From: Roseomonas sp. 18066 | GTDB taxonomy: Bacteria > Pseudomonadota > Alphaproteobacteria > Acetobacterales > Acetobacteraceae | Direction: 5' to 3' | Length of the DNA stretch: 64,000 bases | Assembly: GCF_902706185.1 (NCBI RefSeq) | Contig: NZ_CACSJM010000005.1 | Span: forward strand, 1-64,000 | Shown here: positions 1 to 8,779 of the stretch, piece by piece | Numbering within the stretch: position 1 is the first letter of the stretch | Layout of the letters: the number at the start of each line of letters is the position of its first letter | The notes under the pieces: generated by a model | Seen by the model: only the letters and a program-made list of their open reading frames with translations | Databases searched by the model: none | Told to the model about the DNA's origin: nothing | Program-made: the position numbers and the translations under genes

Positions 1-29
1 GTGGGATCGGAGATGTGTATACGAGACAG
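1..29 (+). other. Nextera/Tn5 sequencing adapter remnant at contig edge
   Basis: The first 29 bases match the 3' part of the Illumina Nextera read-2 adapter, which ends in the Tn5 mosaic end AGATGTGTATAAGAGACAG. There are only two mismatches: A for C at base 6 and C for A at base 22. This is library-preparation sequence left on the end of an assembled contig. Genomic sequence begins at about base 30, and any reading frame starting inside this stretch is artificial. Confidence 0.95.
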
Positions 30-30
30 C

Positions 31-156
31 CTGCTGATCGACGAGCTCGAGGCGCTCTGGGCCCCGATCGCGGAATCCGACGACTGGTCGCTGTTCCACG
101 CCAAGCTGGCGGCCATCGCCGAGCTCGGCCAGGCCATGGGCACCAGCCGGGGCTGA
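31..156 (+). CDS. C-terminal fragment of an unrecognised protein
   Basis: The frame is open from the adapter junction to a TGA and gives the last 41 residues of a protein. The segment is acidic and amphipathic, includes WAPIAESDDW and ends in GTSRG. Third codon positions are almost all G or C, as in the neighbouring genes, which supports real coding. The upstream part lies outside the assembly. I do not recognise the family. The next gene starts about 100 bases downstream on the same strand, so they could share a transcript. Confidence 0.5.
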   Translation: MLIDELEALWAPIAESDDWSLFHAKLAAIAELGQAMGTSRG

Positions 157-252
157 GCTTTCCCCCCTTGGACTGCAGCCCCGGCGGGCGCAGTCTGGCG
201 CGGCGCGACCCGGGGCACCGCCAAAAGCCCGGGCGCCCAGGGAAACGACCGG

Positions 253-1266
253 ATGACTGATGTGCTGACCCGCCGCCGGATCGGCGCGGCCTCGCTGGGC
301 CTGGCGCTGGCCCTGCCGGCGCTGCGCCGCCCCCAGGCCGCCGAGACCGTGCTGCGCCTCTCCACCAACCTGCCGCCCAGCCACCCGCTGAACCAGCGCC
401 TGCTGGAGGCCGCCGCCACCATCGGCCACCGCAGCGACGGCAAGCTGGAGCTGCGGCTCTTCCCCGCCAACCAGCTCGGCGCCGACACCGATGTGCTGAG
501 CCAGCTGCGCTCCGGCGCGGTGCAGATGATGACCCTATCGGGGCTGATCCTCTCGACCCTGGTGCCGGTCGCCTCGCTGAACGGCGTGGGCTTCGCCTTC
601 CCGGATTACGCGACGGTCTGGCGCGCCATGGACGGGCCGCTCGGCGCCTTCCTGCGCGGCGAGATCGCCAAGGCCGGGCTGACGCCGATGACCCGCATCT
701 GGGACAATGGCTTCCGCCAGATCACCTCGGCCGCGAAGCCCGTCGAGAAGCCCGAGGATCTGGCCAATTTCAAGATCCGCGTGCCGGTCAGCCCGCTCTG
801 GACCTCGCTGTTCCGGGCCTTCGGCGCGGCGCCGGCCTCGATCAACTTCGCCGAGACCTATTCGGCGCTGCAGACCCGCCTGGTCGACGGCCAGGAGAAT
901 CCCCTGCCCGTCATCGAGACCGCCCGCCTCTACGAGGTCCAGAAGTTCTGCGCGATGACCAACCACATGTGGGACGGTTTCTGGCTGCTGGCCAATCGCC
1001 GCGCCTTCGCGGGCCTCACCACCGGCCAGCAGGAGATGGTGCAGCAGGAGCTCGACGCCGCCGCGATGCGCGAGCGCGAGGACCTGGCGACGCTGTCCAC
1101 CGCGCTGGAGGGGACGCTGGCCGCCCGCGGGTTGCGCTTCAACACCCCCGACCCCGCGCCCTTCCGCCAGAAGCTGCAGCAGGCCGGCTTCTACGAGCAG
1201 TGGAAGACCCGCTACGGCGCCGAGGCCTGGGGCCAGCTCGAGACGGCGGTGGGGCGCCTGGGCTAG
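253..1266 (+). CDS. TRAP transporter substrate-binding protein (DctP family)
   Basis: Periplasmic solute receptor for a tripartite ATP-independent transporter, which normally carries organic acids. The 337 residues match the usual DctP length. The N-terminus has a TRRRIG twin-arginine-like motif, a hydrophobic stretch and an AA-rich cleavage region near residue 30, so export is likely. The mature part shows typical DctP features: LRLSTNLPPSHP at the start, the NQLGAD segment, and FKIRVP with Arg176, the position that contacts the substrate carboxylate in this family. No DctQ or DctM membrane gene is adjacent, so it is an orphan receptor here. The ligand cannot be read from the sequence. The start codon has only a weak GGGAAACGA ribosome site. 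Confidence 0.9.
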   Translation: MTDVLTRRRIGAASLGLALALPALRRPQAAETVLRLSTNLPPSHPLNQRLLEAAATIGHRSDGKLELRLFPANQLGADTDVLSQLRSGAVQMMTLSGLILSTLVPVASLNGVGFAFPDYATVWRAMDGPLGAFLRGEIAKAGLTPMTRIWDNGFRQITSAAKPVEKPEDLANFKIRVPVSPLWTSLFRAFGAAPASINFAETYSALQTRLVDGQENPLPVIETARLYEVQKFCAMTNHMWDGFWLLANRRAFAGLTTGQQEMVQQELDAAAMREREDLATLSTALEGTLAARGLRFNTPDPAPFRQKLQQAGFYEQWKTRYGAEAWGQLETAVGRLG

Positions 1267-1327
1267 TGGACAAGGCGGGCGACGCGGGGGATTGGTAACC
1301 CCCCGCCGCCAGCCCGAGGAGCGTCCC

Positions 1328-3319
1328 ATGGCCGACAACCCCTTCTTCGAGACCTGGGACCACACGACGGGCCTGCCGCCCTTCCCCCGGCTGCGGCCCG
1401 AGCACTTCCCGCCGGCGCTCACCGCCGCCCTGGCCGCGCACCAGGCCGAGATCGCCGCCATCCTGGCCTCCCGCGACCCGGCCGGCTTCGCCAACGTGGT
1501 GGAGCCGCTGGAGCGCGCCGGCCGCCAGCTCAGCCTGGTCTCGCGCTGCCTGGACACGCTCGCCAGCAACCTGGGCGAGCCCGAGATCGAGGCGCTGGAG
1601 CTGGAATGGTCGCCGGTGCTGGCCGAGCACGATGCCGCCGTGACCGGCGACTCCCACCTCTATGCCCGGCTGATGGCGGTGCCCGATGACGGGCTGGAGG
1701 AAGACCAGCGCCGCCTGCTGGCGCAGCATCGCCGGCAGATGCGCCGCGCCGGCGCCGGGCTGGACGCCCCCGGCCGCGCCCGCATGCAGGCCATCGCCGC
1801 CGAGGCCAGCCGGCTGGAGACCGAGTTTTCCCAGAACGTCACCCGAGCGGAGCGCGACTGGACCCTGTCGCTGACGGAGGCCGACCTCGACGGCCTGTCC
1901 GACGACTTCCGCGCCACGCTGCAGGCCGCCGCCGACGAGCGGGGCGCCACCGGCTGGCTGGTCACCCTGTCGCGCAGCGTCATGGAGCAGTTCCTGGCGC
2001 AATCCACCCGCCGCGACCTGCGCCAGGCCGTGCACCAGGCCTGGTCGGTCCGCGCATCCGAGGCCAACGCCCCCCTGGTGCCGCGCATCCTGGCGCTGCG
2101 GGCCGAGCGTGCCCGGCTGCTCGGCTTCAAGAGCCACGCCGACTACGCCCTCGACGGCTCCATGGCCGGCAGTCCCCAGGCCGCCATGGCCCTGCTGGAG
2201 CGGCTTTGGGAGGCCGGCCGCGCCCGCGCCTTGCTGGAGCAGGCCGACCTGCAGGCGCTGGCCGATGCCGACGGGCTCGGCGGCACGATCGAAGCCTGGG
2301 ACTGGGGTTTCTATGCCGAGCGGCTGCGCCAGCAGCGCCACGGCATCGACGAGGCCGCGCTGAAGCCCTACCTGCCGCTCGCCCGCGTGCTGGAGGCCGC
2401 CTTCGACACCGCGCACCGCCTGTTCGGCGTCACCTTCGTCGAGCGCGACGACCTGCCCGCCTGGCACGTCGATGCGCGCGGCTTCGAGGTGCGCTCGGGC
2501 GAGACGGTGCTCGGCCTGTTCCTGATGGACAATTATGCCCGGCCGGGCAAGCGCTCCGGCGCCTGGATGAGCAGCCTGACCGATGCCGCGACGCTGACCG
2601 GCGCCCGCGCCATCGTCACCAACGACAACAACATCGCCCGCGGCAATCCGACGCTGCTGAGCTGGGACGATGCGCGCACCGTCTTCCACGAGCTCGGCCA
2701 TGCCCTGCACGGGCTGCTGAGCGCGGTGCGCTACCCCTCGCAATCCGGCACCAATGTCGAGCATGACTTCGTCGAGTTCCCCTCCCAGGTGCTGGAGAAC
2801 TGGCTGGCGACGCCCGCCGTGCTCGACCGCCATGCCCGCCATGTCGAAAGCGGCGCGCCGATCCCCGCCGCGCTGCGCGACGCCGTGCTCGGCGCGCGGA
2901 CCTTCAACCAGGGCTTTTTCACCACGGCCCTGGTGGGCTCGGCGCTGCTCGACATGGCGCTGCACAGCCTGGACGATCTCTCGGGCCTCGACCCCGCGGC
3001 CTTCGAAGCCGCCTTCCTGGCCGACAGAAAAATGCCGGCGGCGGTGGGGCTGCGGCATCGCACGCTGCATTTCAGCCACCTCTTCGGCGGCTCCATGTAT
3101 GCCGCCGGCTACTACGCCTATCTCTGGGCCGAGGTGCTGGATGCCGACGGTTTTTCGGCGTTCGAGGAATCCGGCGACGTCTTCGATCCGCGCCTGTCGG
3201 AGAAACTGCGCGACATCTACGCCGCCGGCGGGTCGCGCGATCCGATGGCGCTCTATCTGGACTTCCGCGGCCGGCCGCCGCAGGAAGACGCCCTGCTGCG
3301 GGCCCGCGGCCTGATCTGA
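1328..3319 (+). CDS. M3 family oligopeptidase (Dcp/OpdA-like zinc metallopeptidase)
   Basis: A soluble zinc peptidase of thimet/peptidyl-dipeptidase type that trims short peptides in the cytoplasm; no signal peptide is visible. The active site is HELGH (His454, Glu455, His458) with the third metal ligand Glu483 in VEFPSQVLENW, exactly the M3 pattern. At 663 residues it is close to E. coli Dcp. I start at the ATG preceded by GAGGAG; a GTG/ATG-rich extension 12 codons upstream has no better ribosome site. It precedes an M20 amidohydrolase and a peptide-type binding protein on the same strand, which suggests a role in using imported peptides. Whether it acts as an endo- or dipeptidyl-peptidase is not decidable here. 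Confidence 0.93.
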   Translation: MADNPFFETWDHTTGLPPFPRLRPEHFPPALTAALAAHQAEIAAILASRDPAGFANVVEPLERAGRQLSLVSRCLDTLASNLGEPEIEALELEWSPVLAEHDAAVTGDSHLYARLMAVPDDGLEEDQRRLLAQHRRQMRRAGAGLDAPGRARMQAIAAEASRLETEFSQNVTRAERDWTLSLTEADLDGLSDDFRATLQAAADERGATGWLVTLSRSVMEQFLAQSTRRDLRQAVHQAWSVRASEANAPLVPRILALRAERARLLGFKSHADYALDGSMAGSPQAAMALLERLWEAGRARALLEQADLQALADADGLGGTIEAWDWGFYAERLRQQRHGIDEAALKPYLPLARVLEAAFDTAHRLFGVTFVERDDLPAWHVDARGFEVRSGETVLGLFLMDNYARPGKRSGAWMSSLTDAATLTGARAIVTNDNNIARGNPTLLSWDDARTVFHELGHALHGLLSAVRYPSQSGTNVEHDFVEFPSQVLENWLATPAVLDRHARHVESGAPIPAALRDAVLGARTFNQGFFTTALVGSALLDMALHSLDDLSGLDPAAFEAAFLADRKMPAAVGLRHRTLHFSHLFGGSMYAAGYYAYLWAEVLDADGFSAFEESGDVFDPRLSEKLRDIYAAGGSRDPMALYLDFRGRPPQEDALLRARGLI

Positions 3320-3341
3320 GACACCGGAGAGAAACGTCATC

Positions 3342-4766
3342 ATGCAGAACACCCCCGATATCTGGGCGCTGGTCGAGGCCAAGCGCGACACCATGGTGGC
3401 GCTGGCCGACCGCGTCTGGGAGACGCCCGAGGTGCTCTACACCGAGGCCCGCTCCTCCGCCGCCCATGTCGAGGAGCTGCAGCACCAGGGTTTCGCGGTG
3501 CGCCAGGGTGTCGCCGGGATGCCGACCGCCATCGTCGCCGAGGCCGGCGATGAAGGCCCGGTCATCGCCATCCTCGGCGAATACGACGCGCTGCCCGGCC
3601 TCAGCCAGGCGGCCGGCATCGCCGAGCACCGCCCGGTCGAGGGCCAGGGCGGCGCCGGCCATGGCTGCGGCCACAACCTGCTGGGCGCCGGCGCCCTGCT
3701 GGCGGCGACCGCGGTGAAGGACTGGCTGGCGGCGCAGGGCATCAAGGGCCGCGTCCGCTACTATGGCTGCCCCGCCGAAGAGGGCGGCGCCGGCAAGACC
3801 TTCCTGGTGCGCGCCGGGCTGTTCGACGACGTCGACCTGGCCATCACCTGGCACCCGGATTCCTTCGCGGGCGTGGCGCCGGCCATCGCGCTGGCCAATA
3901 CCCGCGTCGACTTCACCTTCACCGGCCGGTCCAGCCATGCCGCCGCGGCGCCGCATCTGGGGCGGAGCGCGCTGGACGCGGTCGAGCTGATGAATGTCGG
4001 CGTCAACTACATGCGCGAGCACATGAACAGCGAGGCCCGGGTGCATTACGCCGTGCTCGATGCCGGCGGCATCGCGCCGAACGTCGTGCAGGGCCGCGCC
4101 AAGGTGCGCTATGCGGTGCGCAACACCGACCTGGCCGGCATGCGCGCCCTGGTCGAGCGGGTGCGCAAGATCGCCGAGGGCGCCGCGCTGATGACCGAGA
4201 CCAAGGTCGAGATGCGCATCGTCGCCGCCTTCTCCAACCTGGTCGGCAATGGCGTGCTGGAGCAGGCGATGCAGGCCGAGTTCGACCGGCTGGGCGCGCC
4301 CGACTTCGACGAGGCCGACCGCGCCTATGCCAACCAGATCCGCGCGACCCTGGATCCGGAGGACATCCGCGCCGCCTTCCGCGGCGCCGGCCTGCCCTTC
4401 GACAGCGAGATGGCGCTGTGCAGCACCGTCGTGCCGCTGGATGCGCCGCGCAGGCCCATGGTGGGCTCGACCGATGTCGGCGACGTCTCCTGGGTGGTGC
4501 CGACGGTGCAGGCGCATGGCGCGACCTGCGCCGTGGGCACGCCCTTCCACTCCTGGCAGCTGACCGCCCAGGGCAAGAGCCCGCATGCGCATAAGGGCAT
4601 GGTGCATGCGGCCAAGGTGATGGCCGCCACCGCCGTCGCCGCGCTGCAGGACCAGGGGATCATCACCCGCGCCAAGGCGGAGCTGGCGCAGCGGCTGCAG
4701 GGCCAGGTCTATGCCAGCCCGATCCCGGCCGAGATCCCGCCGCCGCTGGACATGGCCAAGGGCTGA
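3342..4766 (+). CDS. M20D amidohydrolase, AbgB-like (aminobenzoyl-glutamate utilisation type)
   Basis: A dinuclear metal amidohydrolase of peptidase family M20D. The 474 residues match AbgB (about 480), the catalytic subunit that splits p-aminobenzoyl-glutamate. The metal motif HGCGHN is at residues 107-112, followed by the CPAEEGGAGK segment that carries the catalytic and metal glutamates. The dimerisation domain begins near FTGRSSHAAAAPH. The start follows GGAGAGAAACGTC, 22 bases after the M3 peptidase stop, so the two are probably co-transcribed. AbgA is absent from the neighbourhood, so folate-catabolite hydrolysis is only one option. Family members also cleave other N-acyl amino acids or dipeptides. 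Confidence 0.88.
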   Translation: MQNTPDIWALVEAKRDTMVALADRVWETPEVLYTEARSSAAHVEELQHQGFAVRQGVAGMPTAIVAEAGDEGPVIAILGEYDALPGLSQAAGIAEHRPVEGQGGAGHGCGHNLLGAGALLAATAVKDWLAAQGIKGRVRYYGCPAEEGGAGKTFLVRAGLFDDVDLAITWHPDSFAGVAPAIALANTRVDFTFTGRSSHAAAAPHLGRSALDAVELMNVGVNYMREHMNSEARVHYAVLDAGGIAPNVVQGRAKVRYAVRNTDLAGMRALVERVRKIAEGAALMTETKVEMRIVAAFSNLVGNGVLEQAMQAEFDRLGAPDFDEADRAYANQIRATLDPEDIRAAFRGAGLPFDSEMALCSTVVPLDAPRRPMVGSTDVGDVSWVVPTVQAHGATCAVGTPFHSWQLTAQGKSPHAHKGMVHAAKVMAATAVAALQDQGIITRAKAELAQRLQGQVYASPIPAEIPPPLDMAKG

Positions 4767-4774
4767 CGCCACGC

Positions 4775-4800
4775 CGCGGGGCTTTTCTGACGGCCCCGCG
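4775..4800 (+). other. intergenic hairpin without U-tract
   Basis: An exact 8-base stem (CGCGGGGC / GCCCCGCG) with a 10-base loop lies just after the M20D stop and before the binding-protein gene. No run of T follows, so it is not a classical intrinsic terminator. It could be an mRNA-stabilising or attenuating structure between the enzyme genes and the more highly expressed binding protein. Confidence 0.35.
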
Positions 4801-4877
4801 CGTTGCATGCTGCGCGGAACGCGGGGCGGACCAACGAGTCCGCCCCCACGGGAAAAAGCCGGTCGAGGGAGAGTGCG

Positions 4878-6464
4878 ATGCAGCGCCGAGCCTTCCTTGC
4901 CTCCACCGCCGCCGTGCTGGCGGCGCCGCGCCTGGCCGCCGCGCAGAGCGGGCCCGGCAGCCGCGTGCTGCGCTTCATCCCCGAAAGCGACGCGACCGTG
5001 CTGGACCCGGTCTGGACCACGGCCACGGTCACCCGCAACCATGGCTACCTGGTCTTCGACACGCTCTATGGCCAGGCCGATGATTTCTCCATGCAGCCGC
5101 AGATGGTCGAAGGCCATCTCGTCGAGGAGGACGGGCTGCGCTGGACGCTGACGCTGCGCGAGGGCCTGCGCTTCCATGATGGCGAGCCGGTGCGCGGCAT
5201 CGACTGCGTCGCCAGCATCCGCCGCATCGCCGCCCGCGACGCCTTCGCCGCCGCGCTGATGGCGGCGACGGAGGAGCTGTCCGCGCCGACCGACCGCACC
5301 ATCGTCTTCCGCCTGAAGAAGCGTTTTCCGCTTTTGCCGAATGCGCTCGGCAAGACCGGCACCTCGATGCCCGCCATCATGCCGGAGCGGCTGGCCAGGA
5401 CCGATCCCGGCACCCGCGTCACCGAGATGGTCGGCTCCGGCCCCTTCCGGTATCTCGCGCGCGAGCATGTCGACGGCGCCTTCTCCGCCTATGGCCGCTT
5501 CGACGGCTACAAGCCGCGCGAGGGCGGCTCGGCCAGCTTCACCGCCGGGCCGAAGGTCGCGCATTTCGACCGCATCGAATGGCGCATCATCCCCGACCCG
5601 GCGACGGCGGCCGGCGCGCTGATGAATGGCGAGGTCGACTGGTGGCAGCAGGCGGCGATCGACCTGATGCCGATGCTGTCCCGCGGCAACCGCTTTTCCA
5701 CCATGGTGCAGGATGTCAGCGGCAATCTCGGCACGCTGCGCTTCAACCACCTGCTGCCGCCCTTCGACAATCCGGCGATCCGCCGCGCGCTGCTCGGCGC
5801 CATCAGCCAGGCCGATTGCATGCAGGCCATCGCCGGCAGCGACGCCAGCCTGTGGAAGGACGGCGTCGGCCCCTTCCCGCCCGACACGCCGCTGGCCAAC
5901 AGCGCCGGGATCGAGGTGATCAGCGGCAAGCGTGACTACGACAAGGTCAAGCGCGACCTGGCGGCGGCCGGCTACAAGGGCGAGCCGGTGGTGATGATGG
6001 TCGCCGGCGACTATCCGGCGCAGAGCGCCATGGGGCTGGTCGCCGCCGATGCGCTGAAGCGCGGCGGGCTGAATGTCGACCTGCAGGTGCTGGACTGGGG
6101 CACGGTGGTGCAGCGCCGCGCCAAGAAGGATTCTCCGCAAGCCGGCGGCTGGAACCTGTTCATCACCTTCCTGACGGGGACGAACAACTTCGACCCGGCC
6201 AGCCATCTCGGGCTGCGCGGCAATGGCGCCGGCGCTTGGTTCGGCTGGCCGACCCTGCCGCGGCTGGAGGCGCTGCGCCAGGACTGGTTCGACGCGCCGG
6301 ACCTCGCCGCGCAGAAGCAGGTCGGCGAGGCCATCCAGCGGCAATTCTGGGACGACGTCCCCTATCTGCCGCTCGGCGTCTACTACCAGCCCACCGTCTT
6401 CTCGAAGCGGCTGACCGGGCTGCGCAGCGGCTTCCCGCAATTCTACGATGTGCGCTGGAGCTGA
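4878..6464 (+). CDS. ABC transporter substrate-binding protein, family 5 (peptide/opine type), copy 1
   Basis: Periplasmic receptor of the DppA/OppA superfamily (SBP_bac_5), 528 residues. The N-terminus MQRRAFLAS plus an alanine-rich hydrophobic stretch ending AAAQS looks like a Tat-type export signal. Conserved family segments include SLREGLRFHDG-type sequence near residue 90 and VTEMVGSGPFRY near residue 180. The start is chosen at the ATG after GAGGGAGAG; a longer upstream reading has no ribosome site. No permease or ATPase genes follow. It is closely paralogous to the two family-5 proteins encoded further right on the minus strand (shared LDPxWTTAxVTRNH near the N-terminus). The ligand is unknown; the adjacent peptidases make peptides plausible. 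Confidence 0.92.
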   Translation: MQRRAFLASTAAVLAAPRLAAAQSGPGSRVLRFIPESDATVLDPVWTTATVTRNHGYLVFDTLYGQADDFSMQPQMVEGHLVEEDGLRWTLTLREGLRFHDGEPVRGIDCVASIRRIAARDAFAAALMAATEELSAPTDRTIVFRLKKRFPLLPNALGKTGTSMPAIMPERLARTDPGTRVTEMVGSGPFRYLAREHVDGAFSAYGRFDGYKPREGGSASFTAGPKVAHFDRIEWRIIPDPATAAGALMNGEVDWWQQAAIDLMPMLSRGNRFSTMVQDVSGNLGTLRFNHLLPPFDNPAIRRALLGAISQADCMQAIAGSDASLWKDGVGPFPPDTPLANSAGIEVISGKRDYDKVKRDLAAAGYKGEPVVMMVAGDYPAQSAMGLVAADALKRGGLNVDLQVLDWGTVVQRRAKKDSPQAGGWNLFITFLTGTNNFDPASHLGLRGNGAGAWFGWPTLPRLEALRQDWFDAPDLAAQKQVGEAIQRQFWDDVPYLPLGVYYQPTVFSKRLTGLRSGFPQFYDVRWS

Positions 6465-6476
6465 CGCCGCCGCCGG

Positions 6477-6506
6477 TTGACCGTCATATCCATCCAGGAA
6501 TAACGT
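6477..6506 (+). promoter_or_regulatory. candidate promoter for the aldehyde dehydrogenase gene
   Basis: TTGACC is followed after 17 bases by ATAACG (or after 18 by TAACGT), a reasonable sigma-70-like arrangement about 110 bases before the start. TTGACC also forms an inverted repeat with GGTCAA at 6511-6516, so a regulator could bracket the promoter. This is pattern evidence only. Confidence 0.4.
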
Positions 6507-6617
6507 AGCCGGTCAATTGCCCGTTGCCCGGCCTTGCCCGCGCGCGCCGAGGAGGGCACCATTGATAATGGATCGCAGTCGCAACATCGAAGCGGCGGCG
6601 CGCAGGAGGAACACAGC

Positions 6618-8045
6618 ATGAACAATCTGAAATTCTACATCGACGGCGCCTGGGTCGACCCGGTCACCCCGAAGACGCTGGATGTGATCGACCCCTCCAC
6701 CGAGGAAGCCTATACCAAGATCTCGATGGGCAGCGCCGCCGATATCGACCGCGCCGTCGCCGCCGCCTGCGCCGCCTTCCCGGCCTTCGCCGCCACCAGC
6801 CGCGCCGAGCGCGTCGCCCTGCTGAAGCGCGTCGTCGAGATCTATGAGCGCCGCTACGACGAATTCGTCCAGGCGATCAGCCAGGAGATGGGCGCCCCCG
6901 TCTCCCTCGCCCGCGACGCCCAGGCGGCGATGGGCCCGGGGCATCTGCGCGAGCTGATCCGCGTGCTGGAAGGCTATGACTTCGAGGAGCTGCGCGGCAG
7001 CACCCTGATCGTGCGCGAGCCGATCGGCGTCTGCGGCTTGATCACCCCCTGGAACTGGCCGATCAACCAGATTGCCTGCAAGGTCGGCCCGGCGCTGGCC
7101 GCCGGCTGCACCATGGTGCTGAAGCCCTCCGAGATCGCGCCGATCGACGCGCTGCTGATCGCCGAGGTGCTGCACGAGGCCGGCGTGCCGAAGGGCGTGT
7201 TCAACCTGGTCAATGGCGACGGCCCGACCGTCGGCGCCGCGCTGTCGGCGCATCCGGATGTCGACATGATGTCCTTCACCGGCTCGACCCGCGCCGGCGT
7301 GCAGGTGGCCAAGGCCGCCGCCGACACGGTCAAGCGCGTCAGCCAGGAGCTCGGCGGCAAGTCGGCCAATATCCTGCTGGCCGACGTCGATTTCCAGAAG
7401 GCGGTGACCAAGGGCATCGCCGGCTGCTTCGGCAACAGCGGCCAGTCCTGCAACGCGCCGACCCGCATGTTCGTGCCCTCCTCGAAGATGGAGGACGTCA
7501 AGAAGATCGCCAAGGCCGCTGCCGAGACCTACAAGGTCGGCGACCCGCGCGCCGCCGACACCAAGCTGGGCCCGGTGGTCAGCCAGATCCAGTACGACAA
7601 GATCCAGGACCTGATCCAGGCCGGCATCGACGAGGGCGCCGAGCTGCTGACCGGCGGCACCGGCCGGCCGGAGGGGCTGAACCGCGGCTATTTCGTCCGC
7701 CCCACCGTCTTCGCCAATGTGAAGCCCTCGATGCGCATCGCCCGCGAGGAGATCTTTGGGCCGGTGCTCGCCATCCTGCCCTATGAGACCGTCGACGAGG
7801 TCGTGGCCATGGCCAACGACACCGTCTACGGCCTGTCCTCCTACGTGCAGTCCGCCGACCTCGCCACGGCGCGCAAGGTGGCGTCGCAGATGCGCGCCGG
7901 CGACGTGCGCATCAACTACCCGGCCTGGGACTGGGGCGCGCCCTTCGGCGGCTACAAGCAGTCGGGCAATGGCCGCGAATACAGCGCCTTCGGCCTGGAG
8001 GAGTTCCTGGAGACCAAGGCGATCATCGGCTACGCGGCCGCCTGA
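6618..8045 (+). CDS. NAD(P)+-dependent aldehyde dehydrogenase
   Basis: Cytoplasmic ALDH-superfamily enzyme that oxidises an aldehyde to the acid. The 475 residues are typical. Catalytic residues are visible: general-base Glu244 in ELGGKS and nucleophile Cys278 in GNSGQSCNAPTR; the nucleotide-binding PWNWP and FTGSTRAG segments are intact. The start at MNNLKFYIDG follows AGGAGGAAC. It has its own candidate promoter upstream and a strong terminator downstream, so it is probably a single-gene unit. The closest familiar subgroup is the broad betaine/phenylacetaldehyde/fatty-aldehyde cluster, but the substrate cannot be assigned from sequence alone. Confidence 0.95.
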   Translation: MNNLKFYIDGAWVDPVTPKTLDVIDPSTEEAYTKISMGSAADIDRAVAAACAAFPAFAATSRAERVALLKRVVEIYERRYDEFVQAISQEMGAPVSLARDAQAAMGPGHLRELIRVLEGYDFEELRGSTLIVREPIGVCGLITPWNWPINQIACKVGPALAAGCTMVLKPSEIAPIDALLIAEVLHEAGVPKGVFNLVNGDGPTVGAALSAHPDVDMMSFTGSTRAGVQVAKAAADTVKRVSQELGGKSANILLADVDFQKAVTKGIAGCFGNSGQSCNAPTRMFVPSSKMEDVKKIAKAAAETYKVGDPRAADTKLGPVVSQIQYDKIQDLIQAGIDEGAELLTGGTGRPEGLNRGYFVRPTVFANVKPSMRIAREEIFGPVLAILPYETVDEVVAMANDTVYGLSSYVQSADLATARKVASQMRAGDVRINYPAWDWGAPFGGYKQSGNGREYSAFGLEEFLETKAIIGYAAA

Positions 8046-8068
8046 TCGCCGACCTTCGCCGACAAAGG

Positions 8069-8101
8069 GGGCCGGGCAGGGAAACCTGCCTGGCCCTTTT
8101 T
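8069..8101 (+). terminator. intrinsic terminator after the aldehyde dehydrogenase
   Basis: A 12-base stem (GGGCCGGGCAGG / CCTGCCTGGCCC, one G-T wobble) with a GAAA tetraloop is followed directly by TTTTTC. This is a textbook rho-independent terminator 23 bases past the stop codon. Confidence 0.9.
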
Positions 8102-8203
8102 CGTGAGCGGGCCGCGCCGTCGTTGACGCGTGACGGTGCTTGGTGTTCCGTGACCGCAACGCCGCGCGGCAAGCGACGCGGCGAGATCACGAGGAACACG
8201 CCC

Positions 8204-8779
8204 TTGGCCCGCATCGCCTATGCCGATCCGGATCGGCCCGAGACGCGCCCGCTTGTCGACCGCATCGTGCGGGAGCGCGGCTCCGTCCTGCATCTCTACG
8301 CCATGCTGCTGCACAGCGGGCCGGTGGCCGAAGGCTGGCTGCGCTACCTGACCGCCATCCGCCATGAATGCGCGCTGCCCGGCAAGCTGCGCGAGATGGT
8401 GATCATGCGCATCGCCCATCTCAACGCCGCCCCCTACGAGGCCGCGCAGCACGCCCCGATCGCGTTGAAGGAAGGCCTCAGCCAGGACCAGGTCGAGGCG
8501 CTGGTCGACTGGCGCGCGCAATCCAGCCTGTTCGACGCCACCGAGCAGGCGGTGCTGGCCTATTGCGACGCCATGACCCAGCATGTCCACGTCCCCGAAG
8601 GCGTCTTCGAGGCGCTGCGCCCGCGGCTGGAGCCGCGGCTGCTGGTCGAGCTGACGGCCACCATCGGCGCCTACAACATGGTCTCCCGCTTCCTCGAGGC
8701 GCTGGGGATCGACGCGGCCGATCCGCTGGCGCAACCCCGTTCTGCCTCCGATGGGGCGTCCTCCGATGGGAAGGCTTGA
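8204..8779 (+). CDS. carboxymuconolactone decarboxylase-like (AhpD-fold) protein
   Basis: A 191-residue all-helical protein of the CMD/AhpD superfamily: LREMVIMRIAHLNAAPYEAAQH corresponds to the core helices, here shown only to give the pattern E-x8-N-x8-H. The CxxC pair of peroxidase-type AhpD is missing, so thiol peroxidase activity is unlikely and a decarboxylase or lyase-like role is favoured. I choose the TTG start, which has GAGGAA eight bases upstream; the ATG 27 codons earlier gives a basic, low-complexity extension. Its 3' end overlaps the next gene by 14 bases, implying translational coupling with the two SDR genes that follow. Confidence 0.75.
   Translation: MARIAYADPDRPETRPLVDRIVRERGSVLHLYAMLLHSGPVAEGWLRYLTAIRHECALPGKLREMVIMRIAHLNAAPYEAAQHAPIALKEGLSQDQVEALVDWRAQSSLFDATEQAVLAYCDAMTQHVHVPEGVFEALRPRLEPRLLVELTATIGAYNMVSRFLEALGIDAADPLAQPRSASDGASSDGKA

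Noticed and set aside
15-260. 81-residue reading frame at the left edge
   Set aside because: It begins inside the adapter sequence, is in a different frame from the real C-terminal fragment, and reads as arginine/proline-rich low complexity.
1139-3394. 751-residue minus-strand open frame opposite the M3 peptidase
   Set aside because: The plus strand has an intact HELGH peptidase with a ribosome site; the antisense frame shows only compositional bias.
3072-6440. 1122-residue minus-strand open frame
   Set aside because: It is antisense to the M20D and family-5 receptor genes; the translation is GC-driven (Gly/Arg/Ala/His-rich) with no domain motifs. Such antisense frames are frequent at this base composition.
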